A DNA stretch of 64,000 bases from Streptomyces sp. NBC_00878 (GTDB lineage: Bacteria > Actinomycetota > Actinomycetes > Streptomycetales > Streptomycetaceae). Shown here one piece after another: positions 21,801-39,516 of this stretch. The stretch is from the NCBI RefSeq assembly GCF_026341515.1, contig NZ_JAPEOK010000001.1, forward strand, positions 186,001 through 250,000, given 5' to 3'. Both the position numbers and the translations under genes were made by a program. The notes under the pieces are model-generated. The model saw nothing but the letters and a program-made list of their open reading frames with translations, was not told where the DNA came from and ran no database searches. Within the stretch, counting starts at the first letter, position 1. The number at the start of each line of letters is the position of its first letter.

Positions 21801-24800
21801 CCGCTGCTGGGGGTCCATGGCGAGGGCCTCTCGCGGGGAGATGCCGAAGAACGCTGCGTCGAAGTCGGCGAGGCCGGGCAGGAAGCCTCCCCTCGATGTG
21901 GCGACGTCGAGAGCGGCGGGCCAGCCCCGGTCGGTGGGGAAGGCGCCGATTCCGTCGCGGCCTTCGGCGACCAGCCGCCACAGGTCCTCGGGGTTTTCGA
22001 CGCCGCCGGGGAAGCGGCAGGCCATGCCGACGACGGCGACGAGGTCGTCGTCGCCCGGGTCCGGACGGGCGGCACGGGTCTCGGAGGCCGGGGCGGGCGG
22101 AGTGGTGGCGAGCAGGTGGGTGCGGAGGGCGGTGGCGACGGCGGCCGGGGTGGGGTGGTCGAAGGCGAGGGTGCTGGGCAGGGTCAGGCCGGTGGCGGTG
22201 GCGAGCCGGTTGCGCAGGTCGACGGCGGTGACGGAGTCGAGGCCGAGGTCGCGGAAGGCGCCGGTGGCAGTGACCGCGTGGAGGTCGGGGTGGCCGAGGG
22301 CGGCGGCAGCGGCGGTGCGCACGAGGTCGAGGAGGTGCCGGTCACGGTCGCGGTCGGTGAGGGGTGCCAGCTTCTCGGCGAGCGTAGGGCCGTCGGCCGA
22401 GGCCTGGGACGGTGCCGGGGCCGGGACCTGGGCGGTTTCGGGGATGTCGTCGAGGAGGGGGCGTCGGCGGGCCGCCGAGTAACCGGCGGCGAACGTCGGC
22501 CAGTCCATGGCGGTGACGGTGAGGGTGGTCTCGTCGGCGCCGACCGCGTCGAAGAGGGCGGTGAGGGCGGTGTCCGGGTCCATGCTCCGCAGGCCGACCC
22601 GGTCGAAGAGGCGCTGGGCGACGGCGTCGACCATGCCGCCGCCCGCCCAGCTGCCCCAGGCGACGGACGTGGCGGTGAGACCCCGCGCGCGGCGGTCGGC
22701 GGCGAGGGCGTCGAGGTGGGCGTTGGCGGCCGCGTAGGCGGCCTGGCGGGCGCCGCCCCAGACGGCGGCGCCGGAGGAGAACAGGACGAAGGCATCCAGG
22801 TCCAGGTGCGCGGTCAGCTCGTCGAGGTGGCGGGCGCCGTCGGTCTTGCCCGCGGCGGCCTCGGTCAGGCCGTCGGGTGTGGTGTCGTCGAGCCGGGTCA
22901 GGGCGGTGACACCGGCGGTGTGCACGACCGCGTGGGGCGGGTGCTCGGCGATGACGGCGGCGAGGGCGTCCCGGTCGCCCGCGTCGCAGGCGGCGATCGT
23001 CACCTCGGCGCCCAGGGCCCGCAGTTCGGCGGCGAGGTCAGCCGCTCCGGGCGCTTCGGGGCCGCGTCGGCTGGTGAGGACGAGGTGCTGGGCACCGTCG
23101 CTCGCGAGTCTGCGGGCGACGCGGGCGCCGAGGGCTCCGGTGCCGCCGGTGACCAGGACGGTGCCCCGGGGGGACCAGGCGGTGCCGGTGGGGCGAGGGG
23201 TGCGGGTCAGCCGCCGGACCAGCGGGCCGGTGGCGCGCAGGGCCCACTCCTGTTCGTCGCCGGGGGCGGCGAGGACGGCGGCCAGGGCGGCGGCGGTACG
23301 GGCGTCCAGGTCGCGGGGCAGGTCGACGAGCCCGCCCCACCCGTCGGCCCACTCCAGCCCGGCGACCCGGCCAAGGCCCCACACCTGGGCCTGTTCGGGT
23401 ACGGCGCCCTCGGTGTCGGCGGTGGCGACGGCGCCCTGGGTGAGGGTCCACAGGGGGGCGTCCGTGTTCAGGGTACGCAGAGCCTGGACGGCGGTGAGGG
23501 TGGTGACGGTGCCGATGGGGACCGTGGGGTGATCGGGGTGAGGGCGGGTGTCGAGGGCGAGGAGGGAGACGACGCCGGTCGCGTCCGCGAAGAGAGCGGC
23601 GTCGGCGTCCTGGGGCACCGTCGGGCGGCGTACTTCGAGGGCGCCGTGTGCGGTGAGGACCTCGGCGGTCCAGTCGGCGGCGGCGCAGTCCTCGGGTGCG
23701 AGGAGGACCCAGGTGCCGGTGAGCGGACCGGCGGTGAGCGGGGCGGGCTTCCAAGTGACCATGTACCGCAGGGCGTCGGTGGCGGCGCGCTCGCGGGTAC
23801 GGGTGCGCCAGGTCGCGAGGGCGCGGACGGCTCCGTCGAGGCCGTCGTCGTGCGGGACGCCGAGCTGCCGGCCGACGGCTTCGGTGTCGCCGCGGTCCAC
23901 GGTCCGCCAGAGTTCGGCGGTGGCGGGGTCCTCGGCGGGGGCCGGGGCGGGGCGGTCCAGCCAGTGGCGGGTTCGCTGGAAGGCGTGGGTGGGCAGTTCG
24001 GTGCGGCGGGCGCCGGTCCCGGCGAAGAGGGCGGTGAAGTCGACGGGGGCGCCGTGTACGTGGGCTTCGGCGAGCGCCTCGGTGAACCGGCGGGGGCCGT
24101 CGGTGTCCCGGCGCAGGGTGCCGATCACGGCGGCGGGTGCCTCGGCGGTGTCCAGGGTGTCCTGGAGGGCGTGGGTGAGCACCGGGTGGGGGCTGGCCTC
24201 GATGAAGAGGGTGTGGCCGTCGGCGAGGAGGGCGTGGGTGGCCTCTTCGAAGCGGACGGTGTGGCGCAGGTTGCGGTACCAGTAGCCGGCGTCGAGGTGG
24301 GTGGTGTCGGCGCGGCCCGGCGTGACGGTGGAGTAGAAGGCGGTCGTGGCCCGGTGCGGGGTGACCGGGGCGAGGAGGGTGCGCAGTTCGTCCTCTACGG
24401 CGGTGACGTGGGCGGAGTGGGAGGCGTAGTCGACGGCGACTCGGCGGGCGCGGACTCCGTCGCGTTCGCAGGCGGCGAGAAGTGCGTCGAGGGCGTCGTC
24501 GTCCCCGGCGACGACCGTGGCGGCGGGGCCGTTGAGGGCGGCGACGTCGATCCGGCCTGGCCATTCGGCGAGGCGGGCGCGTACGGCGTCGCCCGGTTCG
24601 GCGACGGAGACCATGCCGCCGCGCCCGGACAGCGCGGTCAGGGTCCGTGACCGCAGGGCGGCGACGCGGGCGCCGTCCGCCAAGGACAGTGCCCCGGCGA
24701 CGACGGCCGCCGCGATCTCTCCCTGGGAGTGCCCGACGACGGCGTCGGGGCGGACTCCGCAGGCGGCCCACAGTTCGGCGAGGGAGACCATCACCGCCCA

Positions 24801-26662
24801 CAGGACGGGCTGGACGACGTCGACGCGGGTGAGCAGGCCGGCGGCGTCCTCGGCGCGCAGGACGTCGGTGAGCCGCCAGTCGACGAAGGCCGACAGGGCC
24901 TCCTCGCACTCGGCCATGCGGCGGGCGAAGACCGGGGAGGAGTCGAGGAGGTCGACGGCCATCCCGGCCCACTGCGAGCCCTGGCCGGGGAAGACGAGCA
25001 CGGTGCGGGCAGGTCCGGCCGGGGTGCTGCCGTGGACCGTTCCGGCGGGCGCGGTGCCGTCGGCGAGCTGGTCGAGCAGCGGGGTCAGGGCCGCCAGGTC
25101 GGGGGCGAGGGCGACCGCGCGGTGCGGGAGGTGGGCGCGGGCGGTGGCGAGGGTCCAGGCGAGGTCGGCGGGCGGGGTTGCCTCGGAGAGGTGCCGGTGG
25201 AGGGCGCGGGCCTGGGCGGGGAGCGCGGCCGGAGTGCGGGCGCTCAGCGGGAACGGCAGCAGGGGCGGGGCGGTGAAGACGGGCGTCCCGGGGGCGTCCG
25301 GGGCGCCGGGGACCGTCGTATCGGCCGGGGCCTGTTCGACGATGACGTGGGCGTTCGTACCGCTGATGCCGAACGACGACACACCCGCGCGGCGCGGCCG
25401 GTCCGCCTCCGGCCAGGGCTGTGGCTCGGTGAGCAGCCGGATGCCGCCTGAGGACCAGTCGACCTCGCCGGTGGGCTCGTCGGCGTGCAGGGTCTTCGGC
25501 AGGAGGCCCTCGCGCAGGGCGAGGACGGTCTTGATGACCCCGGCGACTCCGGCGGCGGCCTGGGTGTGCCCGATGTTCGACTTCAACGAGCCGAGGTACA
25601 GCGGGCGTTCACGGTCCTGCCCGTAGACGGCGTGCAGCGCCTCGGCCTCGATGGGGTCGCCGAGCCGGGTGCCGGTGCCGTGCGCCTCGACCACGTCGAC
25701 GTCCGCCGGGCCGATCCCGGCGTCGGCGAGGGCGGCGCGCAGGACGCGTTCCTGGGCGGGGCCGCTGGGGGCGCTCAGCCCGTTGGAGGCGCCGTCCTGG
25801 TTGACGGCCGTGCCACGTACGACGGCCAGCACCGGGTGCCCGTTGCGGCGGGCATCGGAGAGCCGCTCGACGAGTATCAGGGCCGCGCCCTCGGACCAGC
25901 CGGTGCCGTCCGCTCCGGCGCCGAAGGCCTTGCAGCGCCCGTCGGCGGCGAGGCCGCCCTGGCGCTGGAAGCTGAGGAAGGTCCCGGGGGTGGACAGCAC
26001 GCAGACGCCGCCGACGAGGGCGAGGGAGCAGTCGCCCCGGCGCAGGGACTGGGCGGCCAGGTGCAGGGCGACCAGGGAGGAGGAGCAGGCGGTGTCGACC
26101 GTAACGGCCGGTCCGTCGAAGTCAAAGGTGTAGGCGATGCGGCCGGAGGCGACGCTGGCGGTGGTGCCGGTCAGGACGTGTCCGCCGACGTCGCCCTCGG
26201 CCTCGTCGAGGCGGGGGCCGTAGTCCTGGGCGACGAGCCCGGTGAAGACTCCGGTGTGCCGGGCGGCCGGGGAGCGGGGGTCGAGTCCGGCGTGCTCGAA
26301 GGCCTCCCAGGCGGTCTCCAGCAGGAGCCGCTGCTGCGGGTCCATGGCGGCGGCTTCGCGCGGCGAGATGCCGAAGAAGGCGGGGTCGAAGGAGGCGATG
26401 TCCGGGAGGAAGCCGCCGGGGTAGGAGTCGTCCCATCCGCGCCGCTCCGGGACCGGTCCGATGGCGTCGCGGCCCTCGGCGAGCAGTCGCCACAGCTCAC
26501 GCGGCGAGTCGGCGCCGCCGGGCAGCCGACACGCGAGGCCGACGATCGCGAGGCGCTCGCGGGCGTCTTCCTCCAGCCGGTGCAGCCGTCCCCGCGTCTC
26601 GTGCAGCTCCGCGGTGACACGCTTGAGGTAGTCGACCAACCTCTCGGCTTCCGACATGTCCG

Positions 26663-26666
<4 letters not shown>
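15831..26666 (-). CDS. Type I modular PKS, modules 2-3 (KS-AT-KR-ACP, KS-AT-DH-ER-KR-ACP)
   Basis: 3611 aa, ATG at 26666 overlapping the upstream stop (ATGA). An N-terminal coiled-coil docking segment ([20 protein letters not shown]) is present. Module 2: KS 38-460 (Cys194), AT 553-860 with YASH (about residue 745, methylmalonyl), KR 1165-1350 with A-type signature (no LDD in place, [10 protein letters not shown]), ACP 1440-1515 (GLDS). Module 3: KS 1538-1950, AT 2045-2345 with HAFH (malonyl), DH about 2405-2680 with intact [10 protein letters not shown] and DAVLH, ER about 2850-3150 with NADPH motif [17 protein letters not shown] 3170-3360 with TDD (B-type), ACP 3450-3520. Module 3 therefore reduces fully to methylene. 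The C-terminal docking tail is [13 protein letters not shown]. Together the modules add a methyl-branched unit with a hydroxyl, then a two-carbon unit with full reduction, as required on the starter side of a spiroacetal ketone. Confidence 0.97.
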
Positions 26667-35059
<8,393 letters not shown>

Positions 35060-35139
35060 CCGGGGGCCTCCCTGGGACGGGGCCCGGCGGTGGTCCCGGG
35101 TCCGGTGGGCTGTGGGGCGGGTGGGCCGGCGCCGGCGGG

Positions 35140-35667
35140 TCAGCGGCGGAATCGCACGATGTCCCCGGGGACGAGGTCCTCGCCGATGTAGACGTAGCCC
35201 TTCTTGAGGACGGAGCCGTCCTCGTCGATCTCGTAGTCGTCGACGAAGCGGTGGCGCCCGCCGAAGACGGAGCTGTCGCCGGTGATCCGGAAGTGGCCGT
35301 CCTCCCAGCCGGGGCTGGTGAAGGTGCCGTGGTGGCCCCAGTCGTCGTAGTAGAAGGAGACGAAGTGGCCCTCGATGTCACTCCAGCCGATCAGCCAGAC
35401 GGCGGTGATGCCGGGGACGGGGATGTACTGGGTGATCTCGTGGAACCGGCCGTCGGCCAGGGCCTTGCCGGAGGAGGTGGCCCGACCGGTGGTGACCTGC
35501 TCGGTGGTCAGGTTCGTGTATTCCAGCCGGAATTCACCGAGGAGGAAATCGAGCTGCTTCATTTCCTCTGCTATTTCGTTCCGCTCCGGAAAGACGACAT
35601 CTCCGCCGGCGGCGGGAACGGATTCCGGCGCGGTGTGGTCCATGGACTGAACAGACTGGTCGCTCAT
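35140..35667 (-). CDS. Small beta-rich protein, candidate spiroacetal cyclase (OssO/OlmO type)
   Basis: 175 aa, ATG at 35667 ([11 protein letters not shown]) with CGGAG upstream; an in-frame extension to 35769 has no ribosome site and runs into the promoter. There is no signal peptide. The sequence alternates short strands and turns ([48 protein letters not shown]), looking like an all-beta barrel akin to DUF1579-type folds. It is the first gene of the leftward PKS transcript, 80 bp before the loading module. Known: in ossamycin and oligomycin clusters a small beta-barrel protein (OssO/OlmO) catalyses spiroacetal formation on the macrolide. The domain order of the PKS here predicts exactly such a spiroacetal, so this assignment rests on context and fold type, not on an alignment. 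Alternative: a generic SnoaL/DUF1579-like protein of unknown role. Confidence 0.6.
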   Translation of the reverse strand: MSDQSVQSMDHTAPESVPAAGGDVVFPERNEIAEEMKQLDFLLGEFRLEYTNLTTEQVTTGRATSSGKALADGRFHEITQYIPVPGITAVWLIGWSDIEGHFVSFYYDDWGHHGTFTSPGWEDGHFRITGDSSVFGGRHRFVDDYEIDEDGSVLKKGYVYIGEDLVPGDIVRFRR

Positions 35668-35907
35668 GAGTGAACTCCGAGGAAGTAAAGGGCAGCTGGA
35701 AAAAAGGGGCCGCTCCCGCCGTCCGGGACACGATCCACAAGCTATCGAACCGAGCGGTTGTCCAGGCAAGCCCGGACCGGCCGGTTAGGGGTGCCCGGGG
35801 TGCTTTTCCGGGGCCCCTTTAGGGGTGTCCGGTCCGGTCGGCACGTGGTTAATCTGGCCGCCGACGGGACGGGCTCACCGTCCGGTTCCCCTCCGAGGAG
35901 CAAGACG
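35668..35907. promoter_or_regulatory. Divergent promoter region with paired TTAGGGGTGYCCGG sites
   Basis: 240 bp between the leftward cyclase-PKS transcript and the rightward P450. Two nearly equal 14-bp direct repeats stand at 35785-35798 (TTAGGGGTGCCCGG) and 35819-35832 (TTAGGGGTGTCCGG), 34 bp apart start to start. The second also forms a small palindrome CCCCT-TT-AGGGG (35814-35825). A related copy lies upstream of the CCR gene. This looks like an operator for a cluster-specific activator; which regulator is unknown and none is encoded in the window. The P450 ribosome site is GAGGAG at 35895-35900. Confidence 0.5.
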
Positions 35908-37119
35908 ATGACCATCGAACAGCAGGATTCCGCCGGGCAATCCCAGGACGACTTTCCCTCGCTGCTTGCCTGGCTTTCTCAAAACCGCGCCGAACAACCA
36001 GTGCTCGCCGACGACGTGTTTCCCGGGCTCTGGCATCTGTTCCGCTATGCCGATGTGGAACGGGTGCTGTCCGACCCGGCGACATACTCCAGTGACATGT
36101 CGGCGATCATTCCGACGCATCCGGACACGGCCTGGATGGCGAAGGGGAATGTCGTCGGCATCGACCCGCCGATGCACCGCAGGCTCAAATCCCTGGTCAG
36201 CAAGGCGTTCACGCCGAAGCTGGTGGCCGGTCTCGAGCCGCGTATCACGGAGTTGACGACGGAGCTGCTCGACCAGGTGGCCGGGCGGGACGGCTTCGAC
36301 CTGGTGGAGGCCGTCACGCATCCGCTGCCGGTGTTCGTGATCGCGGAGCTGCTGGGCATCCCGGTGGCGGACCGGTCGCTGTTCGAGAAGTGGGCGCTGA
36401 ACTTCATCGCGGCCAACGGCGGCGCCGAGAGCGCGCTGCCGAGCGAGGAGAACGTGCTGGCGTTCGTGGAGACGGCCCGGGAGATGCGGGCGTACATGCT
36501 GGAGCATGTCCAGGACCGGCGCAGCACACCCCGCGACGATCTGATCGGTCAGCTGGTGAGCGCCCGCACCGAGGACGGGCAGCTCGACGACGACGAGATC
36601 ATCGGCTTCGCCGGCACGCTGCTGATGGCGGGTCACATCACCACGACCGCCGTGCTCGGCAGCACGGTCCTGTGCCTGGACGAGAACCCGGCCGCGTTCG
36701 CCGAGGTGCGCCAGGACCGTTCGCTGATCCCGGCGGCGGTCGAGGAGGCGGTGCGACTGCGGCCGGCGTTCTCCCGGCTGGTGCGGATGACGACGGCCGA
36801 GTCGGAGTTCGCGGGGCGGACGATACCGGCCGGGCAGGTCCTCACCATGTGGACGGTGTCGGCCAACCGCGACCCGGAGCGCTTCGACTCCCCCGACACC
36901 TTCGACCTCCACCGCGACAAGTCCCGCCACCTGGGCTTCGGCCAGGGCCTCCACTTCTGCATGGGCGCCCCGCTGGCCCGCCTGGAGGGCCGCGTCGTCC
37001 TCAACCTCCTCCTGGACCGCTTCCCGAAACTGGCCGTCGCCCAGACCCCGGACGCGGTGGCGTACCACCACCCGAAGAACGTCGTGGGCCCCCGCCGCCT
37101 CCTCGTCACGACCACCTGA
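35908..37119 (+). CDS. Cytochrome P450, probable polyketide hydroxylase
   Basis: 403 aa, ATG at 35908 with GAGGAG 7 bases upstream. Soluble bacterial P450 without membrane anchor. The heme motif is FGQGLHFCMG with the thiolate Cys, the K-helix ExxR is EEAVRL, and the I-helix reads LLMAGHITTT: the Thr is kept but the usual acidic residue is Ile. It would use ferredoxin/ferredoxin reductase partners, which are not in the window. It is transcribed away from the PKS genes across a shared promoter region and ends facing a second P450 with a strong terminator between them. Inference: oxidises the macrolide backbone at a carbon the PKS leaves unfunctionalised; the site cannot be told from sequence. 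Confidence 0.92.
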   Translation: MTIEQQDSAGQSQDDFPSLLAWLSQNRAEQPVLADDVFPGLWHLFRYADVERVLSDPATYSSDMSAIIPTHPDTAWMAKGNVVGIDPPMHRRLKSLVSKAFTPKLVAGLEPRITELTTELLDQVAGRDGFDLVEAVTHPLPVFVIAELLGIPVADRSLFEKWALNFIAANGGAESALPSEENVLAFVETAREMRAYMLEHVQDRRSTPRDDLIGQLVSARTEDGQLDDDEIIGFAGTLLMAGHITTTAVLGSTVLCLDENPAAFAEVRQDRSLIPAAVEEAVRLRPAFSRLVRMTTAESEFAGRTIPAGQVLTMWTVSANRDPERFDSPDTFDLHRDKSRHLGFGQGLHFCMGAPLARLEGRVVLNLLLDRFPKLAVAQTPDAVAYHHPKNVVGPRRLLVTTT

Positions 37120-37218
37120 CACGCGTTCCTCGTACGTACCTGGCGCCAAGCCCGCTTCCTCCGCGGGCCGGCGCCTTCGCGCGCTGTCTGCTTCCCGCAC
37201 GCCCCCTCCCCGCATGAC

Positions 37219-37248
37219 GACGCCCGCCGAAGCGCATCGGCGGGCGTC
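37219..37248. terminator. Bidirectional terminator between convergent P450 genes
   Basis: Perfect 12-bp stem, GACGCCCGCCGA and its complement, closed by a 6-base loop AGCGCA. It sits between the stop of the rightward P450 (37119) and the stop of the leftward P450 (37263). No long U tract follows, as is common in Streptomyces. Confidence 0.8.
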
Positions 37249-37262
37249 GGTGTCGGGGTCGG

Positions 37263-38486
37263 CTACCAGGCGGCGGGCATGCGGCCGATCTCCGGGTGCC
37301 AGGAGGGGTGCGGGTAGATGTCCTGGGAGGACTCGGTGAGGCGGAGGCCGGGGAGGCGGGTCAGGAGGGTGGCGTAGGCGACCTGGAGGCCGACCTTGGT
37401 GAGGTTGGCGCCGAGGCAGTGGTGGACTCCGGAGCCGAAGGCCAGGTGGCTGCGGCCCTCGCGCGTGAGGTCGAGGCGGTCGGGATCGGGGTATTCGGCG
37501 GGGTCACGGTTGGCGGCGGCACCGGCGACGACGACGCCCTCTCCCGCGCGGATCAGGCGCCCGCCGATCTCGACGTCCTCCAGTGCGACCCGCGGCATCA
37601 GGTCCAGCGGGCTCACCAGCCGGGTCAGCTCCTCCACGGCGGCGGGCAGAAGTCGCGGAGCGTCCCGTACGGCAGCGAGTTCGGCGGGCTGTTCCAGCAG
37701 CCTCAGCAACCCGATGGTGATCATCGCCTTCACGGGTGACTGCCCGGCGACGAAGATGACGAAGCAGAGTTTGACCAGCTCGTCCTTACTGAGTTTGCCG
37801 GTCTTCACATACTTCTCGACGACCCGGCTGACGGGATCGTCACCGGGCTGCGCCAGCTTGTCGTCGACGAACTTCTGAAAGTACTGCTGGAGCGCGACGA
37901 TCTGATGGGCGATCTCCTGCCCGACGTCGCCGGTGTCGGTGGCCGAGCCGGAGGCCTTCTCCCGGACCTCGCGGCTGCTGACGAGCCATGCCTGGAGGTC
38001 GGCGTAGTCCATGCCGAGCGCCCAGCAGGTGATGGTGCCCGCGAACGGCTCGGCGAAGTCGGCCACCAGATCGGCGGTGTTCCCGCCGGCGGTCATGGCG
38101 TCGAGGAGTTCATCGGCGTGCTTCTGCATCGCCGGCCGCAGGTCCTCCGCCCGGCGCAGGGTGAACTCGCTGACGATCGCCCTGCGCTGCGCGGTGTGCA
38201 GCGGCGGGTCCAGGGTGTTCAGCAGCGGGAAGGCACGGAACCCTTCGAGGACTTCTGCGTAGATGGGGTATCCGGCGTGGGTGATGTCGGAGCTGAACCG
38301 GCTGTCGTGCAGGACGGCGCGGGCCTGCTCGTACTCGGTGATCACCCAGACACGTCCGCCGTGGTAGAGGCGGGCCGCCGCGGGGCCGTCGGCGGCCCGC
38401 AGGTCGTCGTACTCCTCGGGCGGCCGATAGGGGCACTTCCTCAGCCGGGGAAAGGACTCGTCCACGGTGGTCTCGGCAGGGGGCAT
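37263..38486 (-). CDS. Cytochrome P450 with atypical I-helix (CYP105/CYP55-like N-terminus)
   Basis: 407 aa, ATG at 38486 with GAAGGA upstream. The heme motif FGSGVHHCLG and ExxR (EELTRL) are intact, and the N-terminus (CPYRPPEEYDDLR) resembles CYP105/CYP55-type proteins. The I-helix reads FVAGQSPVKAM where AGxET or AGxDT is expected: both the acidic residue and the Thr of the proton-relay pair are replaced (Ser, Pro). Known examples with such changes depend on a substrate hydroxyl for proton delivery, do not hydroxylate normally, or act as NO-reductase-like or structural partners. It is the last gene of the leftward CCR-KAS III-P450 group, 40 bp after the KAS III stop, so it is probably in the same transcript. 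Substrate unknown; a tailoring role in the same cluster is inferred. Confidence 0.9.
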   Translation of the reverse strand: MPPAETTVDESFPRLRKCPYRPPEEYDDLRAADGPAAARLYHGGRVWVITEYEQARAVLHDSRFSSDITHAGYPIYAEVLEGFRAFPLLNTLDPPLHTAQRRAIVSEFTLRRAEDLRPAMQKHADELLDAMTAGGNTADLVADFAEPFAGTITCWALGMDYADLQAWLVSSREVREKASGSATDTGDVGQEIAHQIVALQQYFQKFVDDKLAQPGDDPVSRVVEKYVKTGKLSKDELVKLCFVIFVAGQSPVKAMITIGLLRLLEQPAELAAVRDAPRLLPAAVEELTRLVSPLDLMPRVALEDVEIGGRLIRAGEGVVVAGAAANRDPAEYPDPDRLDLTREGRSHLAFGSGVHHCLGANLTKVGLQVAYATLLTRLPGLRLTESSQDIYPHPSWHPEIGRMPAAW

Positions 38487-38526
38487 AGGGGTTCCTTCAG
38501 GTGCGGAGAAACGAGGAGAGGCGGCG

Positions 38527-39516
38527 TCAGGCCGCCCAGCGCAGCAGACAGAGCCCGGCCGCCATGCCCGCTCCGAACCCGGCGAGCAGCAGCAGTTCGC
38601 CGTCGGCGATCAGGCCGTCGCGGGCCGCCTCGTCGAGGGCGACGGGCACCGAGGCGGCGCCCATGTTGCCGTACTTGACCAGCGGGGTGTGGGTACGGGC
38701 GCCGGTCAGGCCGCAGCGTTCGACGAGTTCCCCGAGGAGGACTCCGTTGGCCTGGTGGGGGACGAAGTGGTCGACCTGGGAGATCGTGGTGCCGGTGCGC
38801 TCCAGCAGCGGGGCGATCATGGGCGGCACATTGGTCATGACGAAGTCGGCGACGCCCCGGCCGGCCATGCGCAGGGAGTGGCCGCCGCCGTCGACGGTGT
38901 CGTGGGAGGCGGGGACCCGGCTGCCGCCGCCCTCGATCCAGATCAGCTCGTGGGCGTCGCCGCGCCCGGCGAGTTCGGTGCCGAGGATGCCGTAGGGCTC
39001 GGGGACCTCGCCGATGACGGCGGCTCCGGCGGCGTCGCCGAGGAGGACGGCGGTGCCGCGGTCGTCGTAGTCGAGGAAGCGGGAGTAGAGGTCGGCGCCG
39101 ATGACCAGGGCGAGGGTGCCGGGGCGCTGGGCGACGAGGGCGCGGGCGATGTCGAGGGCGTAGACGAAGCCGGCGCAGGCGATGTTGATGTCGAAGCAGA
39201 CCGCGCGGGTCGCGCCGAGGGAGTTCTGCACCAGGGAGGAGGTCGGGGGCAGCGGGGCGTCGCCGGTGGAGGTGGCCACGATCAGGTGGTCGACGCGGTC
39301 GGCGCTGACGCCCGCTCGCTCCAGGGCGGCGGTGGCGGCGTTGCGGGCGAGGTCGGAGGTGGCCTCGTGGGGGGCGGCGTAGCGGCGGCCGCGGATGAGG
39401 GTGCGGCGGCCGATCCACTCGGCGGTGATGTTCGGGACGCGGCGCGCGATCTCCTCGTTGGTGATCTCCTCCTTGGGCAGGTAGGAGCCGGTGCCGAGGA
39501 TGCCGATGGCGGTCAT
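38527..39516 (-). CDS. 3-oxoacyl-ACP synthase III (KAS III, FabH-like), extender-unit supply
   Basis: 329 aa, usual KAS III length. The catalytic triad is visible: Cys in DINIACAGF, His in FVPHQAN and Asn in KYGNMGAAS. The start ATG at 39516 overlaps the CCR stop (ATGA), so the two are translationally coupled. KAS III enzymes condense an acyl-CoA with malonyl-ACP or malonyl-CoA to a 3-ketoacyl product. Next to a CCR it would provide the carbon skeleton (acetoacetyl, or a longer 3-ketoacyl) that, after reduction and dehydration to the 2-enoyl-CoA, is carboxylated to ethyl- or alkylmalonyl-CoA. The same gene pairing is known from clusters using larger alkylmalonyl units, such as reveromycin. 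Chain length cannot be read from the sequence alone. Confidence 0.92.
   Translation of the reverse strand: MTAIGILGTGSYLPKEEITNEEIARRVPNITAEWIGRRTLIRGRRYAAPHEATSDLARNAATAALERAGVSADRVDHLIVATSTGDAPLPPTSSLVQNSLGATRAVCFDINIACAGFVYALDIARALVAQRPGTLALVIGADLYSRFLDYDDRGTAVLLGDAAGAAVIGEVPEPYGILGTELAGRGDAHELIWIEGGGSRVPASHDTVDGGGHSLRMAGRGVADFVMTNVPPMIAPLLERTGTTISQVDHFVPHQANGVLLGELVERCGLTGARTHTPLVKYGNMGAASVPVALDEAARDGLIADGELLLLAGFGAGMAAGLCLLRWAA

Noticed and set aside
19353..24650. Long plus-strand open frame of 1765 codons opposite modules 2-3
   Set aside because: No domain signature and composition typical of antisense to a GC-rich PKS.
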